The notes beneath the pieces were generated by a model, which was not told where the DNA came from, did not search any database, and saw only the letters and a list, made by a program, of their open reading frames with translations. From Acorus gramineus (taxonomy: Eukaryota; Streptophyta; Magnoliopsida; Acorales; Acoraceae), in the NCBI GenBank assembly GCA_030737835.1, contig JAUJYN010000019.1, positions 1,200,433 to 1,264,432 on the forward strand: DNA of 64,000 bases, written 5' to 3'. Of this stretch, positions 1-12,643 are shown one piece after another (positions within the stretch are counted from its first letter, which is position 1; every line of letters starts with the position of its first letter). The translations under genes were made by a program, and so were the position numbers.

Positions 1-1195
1 AGGAACAACATAAACATTTGTCCATCTTAAACCACAATTTCCATAACCCAGATCATACCCTCACCTTTACCCCTCAACAGGGGACTCAGGATGTTGGGAC
101 TAACAATCAACCATAAACAAAACCAGCGGGTCGCTCATCGCCAACCCACTACACCCTCACCCTCACCTTTCCAAAGGTGACTTAGGATTTTGGGACTGAC
201 TAGGCTGTTGGTCACCCTTAGTCCACCGATAGTCTCTCCTCCACTCCGTAGGCCGCTTGGTCTCCACCCACAACTTCAGCACAGTCCGAAACCAAATCAG
301 GAGGTGCCTACTGATGTGGGTCCTCCGAAGGACGGCCTTTCTAACGCTGGGGTAGTCTCTACCGGATCCAACGCAGGGAACAGAACAGCCTATCCATACG
401 CATATGATCCACTCGGATCCGCCGACAACACATCTCTACCGCTCAAATGTCATGAACTCTTCAGAGTTCCTCCAGGGCGCATATCCAAGATGCGGGGAAC
501 ATGTACAATCAAAAGCAAGGTTGGAATATCATTGGGGGAAAGAAACTCAGGAGGGCGGCGTGAGTTCCCGATATAGGATACCCCGACAACCAAACAAGGA
601 ACACGGAGTACCCTAACCCGGGTCTCACCGCTGTCCTCGCAAGGCCCCTCCCCTATAATATTCGCTAATATGCTAATAATCGTACCATGGGTAAATCCTT
701 AATTATCAACTAGAGATGTAATATTATTGGGACGAGAACCTTGGGAGGGCAGCATGAGGTCCCGATACAGGACATCCCGACAACCAAACAAGGAACACGG
801 AGTACCCTAACACGGGTCTCAATGTTGACCTCGCAAGGCTCCTCCCTATAATATTATCTAAGGCATGCGATTTAACATACACTAGCATTTAATTTAGTAA
901 ATAAACTAGTAGGACGCATGCATAGGCCGAGGTTTCCTAGCATGAAACACAGGGGACATGGTGCATGGCTCATACACATATCCTAAGGGTGCAAGTCCCT
1001 AACATACAAGTCTAGGGTAGCATGCATTCTACATTTAAATCATGCAAGCATGGATTACATATTACTACTGGTTAATATAATCCATGACGCCCCAGGAGAG
1101 GTCGGTATACGCCCAAGTGCGTATAACGCCTCTCTACTGGGTTGGATTGTCCCACTCACTGGTATCTGGGTCGTCGCGCGACCGTCCGTCTAGAT

Positions 1196-2372
1196 CTGCA
1201 AGACAGACATTCAATATGGTGAGTTAAAATCCACAAGTACTACAAGAACATACATAAACCCACAACTAAACTCCTAACACTCGGGCAAACGTGCATACGA
1301 CCCGCACGCACGCTAGCCCGAGCATCCCGGCAACCACCCGCACGGCCACTCGACCGCCCGGGTACACCGCCGCGCCTCAGCCCACGCACCCCGCGCCCCG
1401 CCGGGCCCCTGCCCGCCGCCTGGACACGCCGCCGAGCCTCCCGGGTGCACCGCGCCCCCTGCGCCCCAGCGCAGTCGCCCGCGCACACCCCGCACGCCAT
1501 CGCTGGCCCGCGAGCACCCCGCACGCCCCGCGCGCACCCCGCGCGCACCTCCAGCCCCCATCCGCACGCACCCACTGCACCGCGCGCACGCCTGCCCACG
1601 GCCATCACTCCCAGCACCCGGTACCCGCGGCCCAGCGCCTGGTGCTCAGCGCCCAGCACCCGGGACCCTCACCAAGCGCCCACGCGCACGCCCGCACAGC
1701 ACGCACCCAGCGCGCCTGCCACGCGCCCAGCGCGCCTGCCAGTCTGCGCGCGCCGCTGCCCGCGCTGCCTGCCTGCGCGCGTCGCCGAGTGGCCCGAGCC
1801 CTGTTCGCCTACCCACCCGAGCACTGTCCGCCTGGCACCCGAGCACAGAACTCCCTGCCACACGCCTCCCCCCCGCACCCCCCGAGCGCACGCCCGCGCG
1901 CGCACCCGCGCGCACGCGCTCGCGCGCCCAGCAAACTGGTGCGCCTACTCCCTGCCTACCCGGCTAGCTCCACCCAGCGCGCCTAGCACGCCTGCGCACA
2001 GCACGCCCCGCACGCCTGCGCACAGCACGCCCAGCACGCGCGCCTACTCGCCCAGCACCAGCCGCTCGACCAGCACGCCCAGCGCCTGCAGCACCACCTG
2101 AGCGCACGCCGCGCGCACGCACCCGCACGCCCGACCACCTGGTGCCCCACGCTGCTGCGCCTGCTGCCAGCGCTCCCGGGACAGCCACCTCACCTACCCG
2201 AGCAGCCTAGCTCCCCTACCCGAGCACCCACTCACCACCACCGGCCACCCACGGCCTCCAACCACCACCCCAGCCCTCCGACGGCCACCCACCGCCTCTG
2301 ACCACCACCCAACCTCATTTCCCACCTCCTAACATCCATCTAAACAAGAAAAGAGGGGAAAATAGGGCTTAC
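1196..2372 (-). other. Intron-like segment in reverse B LTR
   Basis: On the minus strand a donor G|GTAAGC follows the leader (2372) and a pyrimidine-rich acceptor CTTGCAG|ATC closes the segment (1196), with an ACTCAC branch-point-like motif shortly upstream. It spans the GC-rich core. The same donor/acceptor pair sits at the same place in the other LTRs of this window. Splicing is inferred. Confidence 0.4.
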
Positions 2373-2688
2373 CAAGGGAGGAAGGGAAGTCCGGACGCTC
2401 TCCGCGCGCCGAAACCTTTCCCCAAGGGCTTCCACCGCCCGGATCTCACTCGGCCTCTGAAACAGCCCCGATCAGAGGAGAAGAGAGGGTGGATGGGGAG
2501 GCTAGGATCGCCGAAATCGGGATTTAAAGACACTGGGGTGTAGATCGGGACCCGATCTACTCTTCTTGTGCTTTAGGTTTTAAGCTTTGAGGGCTCTAAG
2601 GGCTTCAAATGGGAGAAAAAGAGAGAGGGAGGAGAGAGAGAGATTTGGTAGGGATGATGAATAGTGACAAAAGATATTTCTCACCCAC

Positions 2689-2702
2689 TATTTATATCAA
2701 GT
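2689..2702 (-). promoter_or_regulatory. TATA-like box of reverse B LTR
   Basis: The minus strand reads TTGATATAAATAGTG, followed by a purine/pyrimidine-rich leader with AGAGAG/CTCTCT tracts. The position, about 260 bases inside the LTR start, matches TATAAAA boxes in other B LTRs. Confidence 0.45.
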
Positions 2703-2959
2703 GACTTAAAAACCCGGATACGCCCCGGAACTGTGAAATTTCGGAAACGTTACCGGAATTCGATGAAATTTTTGTGAGAGGCTTAAAATGGCACCAGGAC
2801 ACCAAATATGCAGTTAGATTCCCAATCGGAGTCCTCTAACTCAGGACGATAGCTAACAGTCCAAAAACTAGCGGTACCGATCGAAAACCGAAAAAAAATG
2901 AAAAACTGCCAGAATGCTCCAACGGTTACCAGCAGGTTAAAAGTGACACAATTATAACA

Positions 2960-3118
2960 TGTGGTACCCTTGTGCGAAGATCGATCTAACAGAAGACACT
3001 CGCTCCCAGAGCTGGTCAAATAGATCATCAATTCACAGCAAGGGGGTACCTGATCTTCAATCCTCACAGGAAGATCAAAACAACACCTCGAATAATTAAG
3101 TCCAGATTATGCTCCTTG
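2960..3118 (-). pseudogene. Protease/reverse-transcriptase remnant of family A
   Basis: The minus strand reads through a short protease-start remnant straight into an RT block encoding DDLFDQLWE-like residues, equivalent to 9540-9690 on the plus strand. In the complete B element these two blocks lie about 0.8 kb apart, so the protease body and RT N-terminus are deleted. Only about 50 codons remain. The left side is truncated by the B LTR insertion. Confidence 0.65.
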
Positions 3119-4302
3119 AGCATGGCTGGCGCTCATGATGACACTTACACGCTTGGTAAGCTGCTCAACCGCACTTAATCCACAAGACACGAAATAAGGG
3201 GCCGTCGGACCTCAACAATGCCTATGTGACGTCATCTATCTGATAGGGCGGTTGAGTCCCATCACGAACGCTAGCATCGCGTCTCCTCGTTTACGACCCA
3301 TGTAGGGGCAAAACGCGACAGTATCCACAACTATGTTTCACATGCCGCCAGAGATAGGTCGCTCAACTATAACCATTGGAACTCCAGCATCCTGCACTCC
3401 ATGGGCAGATTCATCACAGGGAGTCCACGCTCTCGACATCATCCAGTAGCACTCTCCCGGTGTGGCCTCTACCTGGTAGCCTCCCAAGCCCACTATCTCT
3501 GCCATATGGGCGCACCAACAAGCATAGTATCTGGGAGCACCTCACAGGACTCTGGCCTCAACCGGGCAGCTACAACGCACAATGATATATCGAAGCGACT
3601 CCAGATGCCACTATGGAACCCAGTCCACAAGCAATCGCCCACCAAGCTGCAATAGGACGCACCCAATCCCGATCGTATGCATCACCACTCGCTACAGCAC
3701 CTTCCAAGTGAGAGGAAAAATCAATCATCAATTAGATGCTTCAAAGGTATTCCTTGACTGGGAAAAGAAACCTTGGGAGGGCACCATGAGGTCCCGATAT
3801 AGGATATCCTGATAACCAAACAAGGAACACGGAGTACCCTAGCCTAGGTCTCAACGATGACCCTGCAAGGCCCCTTAATCCTGAGTTGGAAGGCTGGAAG
3901 AAGACATCACCCCTTAATTAGCCATACGCCACTTCCTCAAAACTTAAAACTGGTGCTGCACGCAAACTCAATGGTTACCAGCAATACCGATGCACGGGAA
4001 AGAAGCTCCATTATCGAGACGCAATTCATACCTTAGAAATTGTGACCAATTCATCACTATCATACTACTGGGCTGGAATCTCCTACCCAAGCCTTAATCC
4101 CGCAACAAGGGATCCAACAACTGACCCTGTTCAGTCGACCCAGTCGACAACTTAAGGGTGGGTCCAGGGGGGTCACGTCCACGTCAACGGATGCGAGGAG
4201 GCATGTCAGCAACCTAAGATATACTTCTAAAACAAGAGTACTCGGATGGCAATCCTACAACTCATCATCTATACGACTAGACTTAGGCTCTGACAGGACC
4301 AG

Positions 4303-4314
4303 GCTCTGATACCA
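4303..4314 (-). other. Primer binding site (initiator tRNA-Met) of reverse A element
   Basis: The minus strand gives TGGTATCAGAGC, complementary to the 3' end of initiator tRNA-Met. It lies five bases from the LTR end at 4320, the usual arrangement in chromoviruses. Confidence 0.9.
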
Positions 4315-4319
4315 ACTTT

Positions 4320-4564
4320 TGTCACACCCCAGGGCGGCCGTCCCCGAGACGTGGCAATAATGAAATATCAGCTATCAATACCTGAGGTCAATAAAGACTC
4401 CAACAACAACACACAAGGTGGCAAAGCAAGGATAATGATAACTGACTGAAAAGCGGAAGCATAATATATAAACAATGTCTGTAAACCAAAAATATTATTA
4501 CAGACTCGAATACACAATCACTGTCCTGTGAGAGCCAAGTCTAGACCAAATAAAATACAACATG
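4320..4564 (-). mobile_element. Family-A LTR, reverse, start only
   Basis: It begins TGTCACACCCCAGGGCGG, the reverse complement of the A LTR 3' end (usual form TGTCACGCCCC; one CpG decayed to CpA). It matches 9898, 17937 and 56867 closely, then stops where the forward A element begins at 4565. The remaining 3.3 kb of this LTR is not in the window next to it. Confidence 0.85.
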
Positions 4565-5055
4565 TGTTATGCCTGTGTCATTTGGAGCGCTCTGATTAAA
4601 AATTTGGTTACATAAATTTTCTCCTAGAAGTTATGTATTTCCGATTTTGTATTTGGATTTGATTTTGTTAAAATCCAAGATGAAGAGGTTTAAATATGAT
4701 TTTATCATGAGATGCTCAGTTTTGAGTTAGCTTTCATACAAAAGTGGAATTAGATCAACTGGATTCATGTAGAAAAAGTTATGAGTATTTTTTCAAGTAT
4801 ACCCCGGGGATGAAAAAATTCTGGCAGCAGCCCTGTCCTATGTTTAGCTCTAATTTCGGAATAGCTGGAGGGACTATTTGATCTTGGCATAAACATGAAA
4901 GTTGTAGATAATCTTCTTGGCTTTCCAACGGACTTTGGATTGTGCAATTCGGGCTATATTGAGGAAGTTATGGCTGTTCTAGTGAAGCATGTGCAGAATT
5001 TCTAGTCAAGGGATAAATTGGTCATTGTACCCCTCTTTTAGATATTTATGTGCCC

Positions 5056-5060
<5 letters not shown>

Positions 5061-5101
<41 letters not shown>
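5061..5101 (+). repeat. (TC)n microsatellite
   Basis: About 20 uninterrupted TC units in the presumed leader of the A LTR. The equivalent place in other A LTRs is CT-rich but shorter, so this is a locus-specific expansion. Confidence 0.95.
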
Positions 5102-5104
<3 letters not shown>

Positions 5105-5411
5105 CCTCCCATTCCCCACGTCTACATCGTGGGCTCTCTTTCTCTCTTTCACTCCCCTCCAAGTGTTTGTATTAACTCCTCAAAGAGAAGAGAAGGAGAT
5201 GGTGCAAATGCATGACTAGGTTTGTGCATGTGTGGTAGTTGTTGATCTCCTCTCTCTCAAGCACCTTTTCATGGACTTCCCCCCCCCCCTGATTTGCAGC
5301 CAAAGGAGGCTGAGGAGGGCTGAGGAGGTGGTGGTAGTGGTGGTGGTGGTTGAGGTGGTCACGGGTGCATCGAGGGCCCCCGAGTCTCCCCCTTTCATTC
5401 CCCCTCCAAAG

Positions 5412-5946
5412 GTGAGCTCTCCCCCTTCTTTTCTTGGTTTTCATGGCATAGGGGGCTGTTAGGGTGTTCACGCATGCTATGCATAGGGGTTAGAGTGTGT
5501 GTGAGGGGTTGGGGAGGGTTAAAAAGAGGTTGGGAGAGGCTGGGCGCGCGTTGGGGGCAGTCTGCGCACGTGCGCGCGCAGGCGGGCGCTGGCAGGCACA
5601 GGGGGGAACGCAGATGCGCGCGGGCCCCGGCGCGAGCGGGGGTGCGTGCGGGGAGTGCGCGCGAGTGCACACGGGCGCGCCTGAGCGTGTGCGCGCGCGG
5701 GGCAATGCGCCTGGGCGTGGGGCTGGGGGCCAGTGCGCGTGCGCGCATGCGTGCGCGTGTTGGGGCATTCGCGGGGCTGCCCAGGGTCTCGGGTAGGTGC
5801 TGGGGCACCCGGGCGTGCGTGCGTACGCGCATGCTCGCATGCGTGCGAGCCCGTATGCATCCACGTCTAAGTATTTGGTATTTCTAATGATTTCTAAATG
5901 CTAAATTGCGATGTTACTCACCAAGATTGATTCCCTTGCCTTGCAG
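5412..5946 (+). other. Intron-like segment in A 5' LTR
   Basis: Donor AAAG|GTGAGC and acceptor CCTTGCAG|ATC bracket the GC-rich core; TTACTCACC lies 20-30 bases before the acceptor. Length is 535 bp. The second donor that follows the micro-exon in other copies is mutated here (GCTGAGTGG instead of GGTGAGTGG, about 5983). Confidence 0.4.
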
Positions 5947-7084
5947 ATCTCGTCGGATGGGATGCGTGAGGTCCTGGGTTGTATGCTGAGTGGTTCGATT
6001 CCAATCCCCCCCCCTCTCGGGATGCGCTCGACGCGCGTAGTCACGCGTCGCGCATCGATGGGGCCCCCCTAGCTATACTACTTGTGTAGATAAGTAGTAT
6101 GGCCATGCTTGAGTTATAATATGTAGATATCTTGCATGCTAGGCTTATATACATGTATTGTATCTATGTATGAATGATTGTGTTGCATGCGCCCTCTAGT
6201 ATGGGCATGTATGTTGTAATGTGTATGGATGTATAGAATATGGCATGTCTTAGGTAGTATTGTAATGCTACTCCCACCATATTAATGGGAATATACAGTA
6301 TGATTAAGTCTGGGTTAATAACGGGCACCTGCCTAATATTCCCTTGCGATAAGACTCGAGGGCGTGGTGTAGCTGTTGCGCCCATGCTAATGGGGCAAAG
6401 CTATGACCAGCATGAGATGATGATCTCTTTCGCCCTCTCCCTCTAAACGAACTGGGTAAGTAGAGGCGATTTCCTACTCGACTCAGGTTCGTTTGGAATA
6501 TTGGCATGCACCTGTTAGTGCGCGAGATCGCGCTTGACCCTTTCTTTTAAGTTGGCGATATCCAACGGATATTAGAGTATATTTTGTATGTTTATGTGAT
6601 TAATGACCATGTATGCATGTTGTATGATTTATTATGATGTAAATCTATGATTAGGGAGTATCCCTATGATTAATTGATATGTGATCGTGCATATGGTTCA
6701 TGCACACAACTAAGATTAAATTCTCCTCTAAAATATATGCGCATGTTAAATCTAATTAGGCCTAGCTGGAATAGGCGTGGGTATGACCCGCTGTTGGGTT
6801 GTACCTTATTGTTAGAGCGCTAGCGATGTAATCGCCCCGTGCATCCGAGCGATGCCCTCGTTTGGAATTCAGGAGAATTCATTAGCTTATGGGTTTACTT
6901 CTACGTGAGAGCAGAGGTAACCCCTTTGTGTCTGAGCGACGCAACGGTGTGGGAGTACAGTAGTATTCTATATCTCGATAAGTGATTATCGAGAGTAGTT
7001 ATTTTTCATTGCGTTCGCTTTGCGAACATGGGATCGTTCTCCCCTTCGCTGGATCCGATGTAGGAACTTCTCGTGATTACAGGT

Positions 7085-7520
7085 TTCGTGACAGAGGGCT
7101 CCCATCTGTAGGTACAACCGATGCATTCGGAAACGTACTGACCATGGGAGTATACCAGGTAGAGGCTACCCGGGGAAAGGGCTACCGGTGGACCAAGGGT
7201 GTGGAGCGGGATGTTGAGGGGGCCCGAGTGTAGCTGTCCTGACAGAGGGCTCCCATCCGTAGGTACCACCGATGCATTCGGGAGCGTACTGATCGTGGGA
7301 GTATACCAGGTAGAGGCTACCCGGGAGAGGGTTAACGAATGATGTTGTGAGCGTGGGATCATTCTCCCCTTCGTTGGATCCGATGTAGGAACTCCCCGGC
7401 ATTACAGTTGTCCTGACAGAGGGCTCCCATCTGTAGGTACCACCGATGCATTCGGAAGCGTACTGATCGTGGGAGTATACCAGGTAGAGGCTGCGTGGGG
7501 TAAGGACTACCGGTGGACCA
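7085..7520 (+). repeat. Tandem repeat inside A LTR, three units
   Basis: Each unit contains GACAGAGGGCTCCCAT, a GGTACC block, GTACTGATCGTGGGAGTATA and CCAGGTAGAGGCTACC. Units start near 7091, 7240 and 7413. Copy number differs among A LTRs: three at 57700-58140 and 62085-62520, two in the LTR at 35297. Confidence 0.85.
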
Positions 7521-8353
7521 AGGGTGTAGAGCAGTCTAAGTCTCTTCCAAAAGTCCTATGTCACCTCTAAGGGGGTGAGGGTGAGGATGAGGTGAAGACA
7601 GATCGCGACGTGACCCATTCGTTGTTCGACCGTTCCCATAGTTGTTGGGTCAGATCTCGTAATCGATGTTCAAGGACATCGTTGGGCAGTTATCTAGATG
7701 TAGATGATCCAGTAGTGTTGTGTAGACCAGTAATTCCGGGTCTCTTCGACCGACGGTATGGTCTCTCCCCAAAACTGCCAAGAGTTTTCCTCCGGGAGTG
7801 AGGGTGAGGGTGAGGATGGTCGCGCCGCCGCGTGACTTTGTTATCCATTGGGTTTCTACCCATGTTTTCCTTGAAAGGAAATTGTTTATGTATTGAACTG
7901 TTGTATGGTGATTGGTTTCCAACCACTCACTGAGCTTGTAGCTCACCCCTCGCAGACTGTTTCTTTTCAGGGGCAGTGTTGGGCGTGGAGCTGGAGCTTT
8001 CCTGTGGCATGGTCTTATGGGCGTGGAGCGTTCTTCTGGCGGGTGGCGAGTGCGAGGCTGTCAGCAGTCCTAGAGTCATTGTATGTATTGTAAATCGTGC
8101 ATGTGGCATAGGTTGTATTTTCTTTGGTCTAGACTTGGCTCGCACAGGACAGTGATTGTGTATTCCAGTATGTGATAATGTTTTTGATTTACAGACATTG
8201 TTTATATATTATGCTTCCGCTTTTCAGTCAGTTATCATTATCCTTGCTTTGCCACCTTGTGTGTTGTTGTTGGAGTCTTTATTGACCTCAGGTATTGATT
8301 GCTGATATTTTATTATTGCCACGTCTCGAGGACGGCCGCCCTGGGGCGTGACA

Positions 8354-9897
8354 AAAGTTGGTATCAGAGCCTGGTCCTGTCAGAGCCTAAGTCTAGTCGT
8401 ATAGATGATGAGTCGTAGGATTGTCATCCGAGTACTCTTGTTTTAGAAGTTATCTTAGGTTGCTGACATGCCTCCTCGCATCCATTGACGTGGACGTGAC
8501 CCCTGGACCCACCCTTAAGTTGTCGACTGGGTCGACTGGTTAGGGTCAGTTGTTGGATCCCTTGTTGCGGGATTAAGGCTTGGGTAGGAGATTCTAGCCT
8601 AGTAGTGTGATAGTGATGAATTGGTTGCAATTTCTAAGGTATGGATTGCGTCTCGATAATGGATCTCTTTCCCGTGCATCCATATTGCTGGTAACCATTG
8701 AGTTCGCGTGCGGCGCCAGTTTCAAGTGTTGAGGATGTGGAGTATTGCTCATTAAGGGGTGATGTCTTCTTCCAGTCTTCCTACTCAGGATAAGGGGCCT
8801 TGCAGGGTCAGCGTTGAGACCCGGGCTAGGGTACTCCGTGTTCCTTGTTTGGTTGTCGGGATATCCTATATCGGGACCTCATGGTGCCCTCCCAAGGTTC
8901 TTTTCCCAGTCAAGGAATACCTTTGAAGCATCTATAAGATGATGGATTTTTCCTCTCACTTGGAAGGTGCTGTAGCGAGTGGTGATGCATACGATCGGGA
9001 TTGGGTGCGTCCTATTGTAGCTTGGTGGGCGATTGCTTGTGGACTGGGTTCCATAGTGGCATCTGGAGTCGCTTCGATATATCATTGTGCGTTGTAGCTG
9101 CCCGGTTGAGGCCAGAGCCCTGTGAGGTGCTCCCAGATACTATGCTTGTTGGTGCGCCCATATGGCAGAGATAGTAGGCTTGGGAGGCTACCAGGTAGAG
9201 GCCACACTGGGAGAGTGCTACTGGATGATGTCGAGAGCGTGGACTCCCCGTGATGAATCTGCCCATGGAGTGCAGGATGCTGGAGTTCCAATGGTTATAG
9301 TTGAGCGGCCTATCTCTGGCGGCATGTGAAGCACAGTTGTGGATACTGTCGTGTTTTGCCCCACATGGGTCGTAAACGAGGAGACGCGGTTCGTGATGGG
9401 ACTCAACCGCCCTATCAGATAGATGACGTCGCATAGGCATTGTCGAGGTCCGATGACCCCTTATTGCGTGTCTTGTGGATTAAGTGCGGTTGAGCGGCTT
9501 ACCAAGCGTGTAAGTGTCATCATGAGTGCCAGCCATGCTCGAGGAGCAGAATTTGGACTTAATTGTTCGAGGTGTTGTTTTGATCTCCCCGTGGAGGTTG
9601 AAGATCAATTACCTTTGCCGCGAATCGATGATCTGTTTGACCAGCTCTGGGAGCGGTTGTCTGCTATTAGATCGATCTTCGCACAAGGGTACCACAAGTC
9701 GGAGATCCGGGAGTTAGACATCCCGTAGATGGCCTTTCGTGACCGTTCAGGCACTACGAGTTTTAAGTACTGCCGTCGGGGTTGACGAATGCATCGGATG
9801 CCTTCATGGATCTCAAAAGTTTTATTGGGCTTCCGTGGACTACTTTGGAGTAGTTTTCATTGAGATTGCTAGTGGTGCGATGAAAAGGTGATGTGGG
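8354..9897 (+). pseudogene. Degenerate gag and protease/RT remnant of family A
   Basis: A gag start is recognisable at 8468 (ATGCCTCCTCGC, encoding MPPR, as in both B elements), but the frame breaks within a dozen codons. Scattered gag blocks follow, such as the NEETR-like block near 9380, which matches DEETR of the B gag. The dispersed module lies at 8798-8905. From about 9537 a protease start (equivalent to VRGIVLIS) jumps directly to an RT block (DDLFDQL, about 9625), which carries in-frame stops and fades out near 9850. No protein could be made. The same layout occurs at 2960-4319 and 63343-64000, so this decayed form was itself amplified. Confidence 0.8.
8359..8370 (+). other. Primer binding site of forward A element
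   Basis: TGGTATCAGAGC, complementary to initiator tRNA-Met, five bases after the 5' LTR end. Confidence 0.9.
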
Positions 9898-12318
9898 TGT
9901 CACGCCCCAGGGCGGCCGTCCCCGAGACGTGGCAATAATAAATATCAGCTATCAATACCTAAGGTCAATAAGGACACCAACAACAATACACAAGGTGGCA
10001 AAGCAAGATAATGATAACTGACTGAAAAGCGGGAGCATAATATATAACAATGTCTGTAAATCAAAAACATTATTACAGACCCGAATACACAATCAATGTC
10101 CTGTGAAAGCCAAGTCTAGACCAAAGAAAATACAACCTGTGCCACATGCACGATTTACAAAGCATAAAATGACTCTAGGAATGCTGACAGCCTCGCACAC
10201 GCCACCTGCCGGCAGAACGCTCCACGCCCATAAGACCACGCCACAGGAAGCTCCAGCTCCACGCCCAACACTGCCCCTGAAAAGAAACAGTATGCGAGGG
10301 TGAGCTATAAGCTCAGTGAGTGGCTGGAAACCAATCACCATTCTACAGTTCAATACATAATCAATTTCCTTTCAAGGAAAACATGGGTGGAAACCCATGG
10401 ATAACTGGGTCACGCGGCGGCGCGACCAACCTCACCCCCACCCTCACTCCCGGAGGGAGTCTTTTGGGACTTATGGGGAGAGACCATACCGTCGGTCGAA
10501 GAGACCCGGATTTACTGGTCTAGAGACCATACCGTCGGTCGAAGAGACCCAGATTTACTGGTCTACTCAACACTACTGGATCATCTACATCTAGATAATC
10601 GCCCAACGATGTCCTTGAACATCGATTCAAGACCAGACCCAACAACTATGGGAACGGTTGAACAACGAATGGGTCACGTGGCGATTATCTTCACCTCATC
10701 CTTACCCTCACTCCTGGAGGGAGACTCTTGGGACTTATGGAAGAGAGAACGATTCCCACGCCCGTAACATCATTCGTTAACCCTCTCCTGGGTAGTATCT
10801 ACAACCCGATCTCCTCAACTCACCGCTCTACACCCTTGGTCCGCCAGTAGCCCTTTCCCCGGGTAGCCTCTACCTGGTATACTCCCACGATCAGTACCCT
10901 TCCGAATGCATCGGTGGTACCTACAGATGGGAGCCCTCTGTCAGGACAGCTAAACCCGAGAAGTTCCTACATCGGATCCAACGAAGGGGAGAACGATCCC
11001 ATGTTTGCAAAGCGAAACCCAATGGAAAACAACCACTCTTGATACTCGCTTATCGAGATATCAAACACAGGCATAACAACAATCAGCACGCTCATATTAA
11101 CCTTAAAGTAGTCATAGTCCCTATACGGGAGTAACTACACAAGTTAGAGGGTCGTAACATCGCCGATCCACCCCACGCTCACCCTTTAGGGGTGTCATGG
11201 GTCTTTTGGGACAGACTAGACCGCTCTCCACCCCTGGTCCACCCGGTAGCCTCTCCCACACTCCGTAGCCTCTACCTAGTCCACTCCCACTATCAGTACT
11301 GTCTGACACATCGGAGGTACCTACGGACGGGAGCCCTCTGTCAGGTCAGCCATCGCCGGGGAGTTCCTACATCGGATCCAACCAAAAGGAGAAGACAGCC
11401 TACTCACGCGCGTACGATCCTGTTGGATCCGTCGACAACGATTTCTAACACTACTAATGTCATGAATTCTCAAGAATTCCTCCAGGGCGCATAACTAAGA
11501 TGCGGGGAAACATATATTATAACAACAAGGTTATAATATTCTCTAAGGCATGCTTACAACAATATAATCACATTCGATTTAAATAAATTTAAACAAAATG
11601 GGAAACATGCGTAGGTCGGGGCTTTCCAATCAAGGGACATGGTGTCTAGGCATGTGTGGGCCTCTATACATGGTATATGGATGCATATGCCTAGCATACA
11701 AGGTCTAATATTTACATATTATAACATGCATTACATAATATTTACATATTATAGCTAGGGGGACCCCATCGATGCGCGACGCGCGCCTATGCGGGTCGAG
11801 CGCATCCCTAGAGAGGGGGGGGGGATTGGAATCAAACCACTCACCTTACAACCCGGGACCTCGCGCATCCCATCCGACGAGATCTGCAAGGTAGGGGCAT
11901 CCAACTTGGTGAGTAACAACACAATTTACACATAGAAATCATTAGAAATACCCAATACTCGGACAAGCATGCATACGGGCTCGCACGCATGCGAGCATGC
12001 ACGTACCCGAACCCTCGGGCAGCCACACGCATGGCCCCCCGCACGCGCATGCACTGTTATATATGTGTCACTTTTTGGCCTATTAGCAATCATTGGAGCA
12101 TTTTTAGCAGTTTTAAAATTTTTAGTGTTTTCGATCGGAACCGCATAATTTTGGACTGTTAGCTATCGTCCGAGTTAGAGGACTCCGATTGAAAATCTAA
12201 CTGCATATTATGTGTCCTGGTGCCGTTTTAAGCCACTCATGAAAATTTCATCGAATTCCGGCATCGTTTCCAAAAATTTCACAGTTCCGGGGCGTATCCG
12301 GGTTTTTAAGTCGCGCTC

Positions 12319-12327
12319 TATATAAAA
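12319..12327 (+). promoter_or_regulatory. TATA box of B solo LTR
   Basis: TATATAAAA, 265 bases into the LTR, followed by a CT-rich leader at about 12370-12410. It places transcription start near 12350 and makes U3 only about 0.3 kb. Confidence 0.6.
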
Positions 12328-12643
12328 GAAATCAAAATAACAAATCACACTATTCATCATCCCTACGACTTGCTTTTCTCTCTCCCCTCTCTCTTTTTCT
12401 CACTTTCAAGCCTCCTAGACCCCTCAAACCAAGAAACCTAAAGCACGGGAAGTGTAGATCGGGTCCCGATCTACGCTCCGGTGTCTTCAAATCCGAGTTC
12501 CGACGATCCTAGCCTCCCCGACCTCCCCTTTTCGTCCTCTGATTTGGCCCATTTCGAAGGCCAAGCTAGATCGGGGCGTGAGAAGGCCGTTGTGAAGGGT
12601 TTCGGTGCGTGGAGAGCACCCGGTCACCTCTTCCTCCCCCTTG

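Larger units (their letters stand above)
1..2959 (-). mobile_element. Family-B long terminal repeat, reverse, cut by window edge
   Basis: The right boundary (about 2943-2959) is the reverse complement of the family-B LTR start, TGTTATATATGTGTCAC with small changes. Reading leftwards it shows the usual B order: a TATA-like box, a GA/CT-rich leader, a GC-rich core (about 1290-2210), two copies of the dispersed 120-bp module (568-652, 739-847) and GGGTGA-type repeats (about 58-180). The other end lies outside the window, so I cannot tell a solo LTR from one end of a complete element. It sits inside reverse family-A internal DNA; the five bases after it are TGTGG, a target-site duplicate that cannot be tested here. 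Confidence 0.85.
2960..4319 (-). mobile_element. Internal region of a reverse family-A retrotransposon (partial)
   Basis: Read on the minus strand this matches the internal DNA of the forward family-A elements at 8354-9690 and 63343-64000: primer site, gag start remnant, degenerate gag, dispersed module (3768-3877), then protease/RT remnants. No long open frame exists. It is cut on the left by the B LTR ending at 2959. Identical architecture in three copies shows that the deletions predate these insertions. Confidence 0.85.
4565..8353 (+). repeat. 5' LTR of forward A element
   Basis: It starts TGTTATGCCTGTGTCATT and ends GGGGCGTGACA, 3789 bp. Inside are a (TC)n tract (5061-5101), a GC-rich core (5530-5850), an intron-like segment, three tandem copies of a 90-170 bp unit (7085-7520) and GGGTGA repeats near the end. 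The polypyrimidine tract and CT-rich leader at about 5060-5170 suggest transcription starts there, so U3 would be short (about 0.5 kb) and R-U5 very long. Confidence 0.9.

Noticed and set aside
7085..7520. Regular direct repeats resembling a CRISPR array
   Set aside because: Units are contiguous, 90-170 bp, degenerate and inside plant LTRs; no spacers, no Cas genes.
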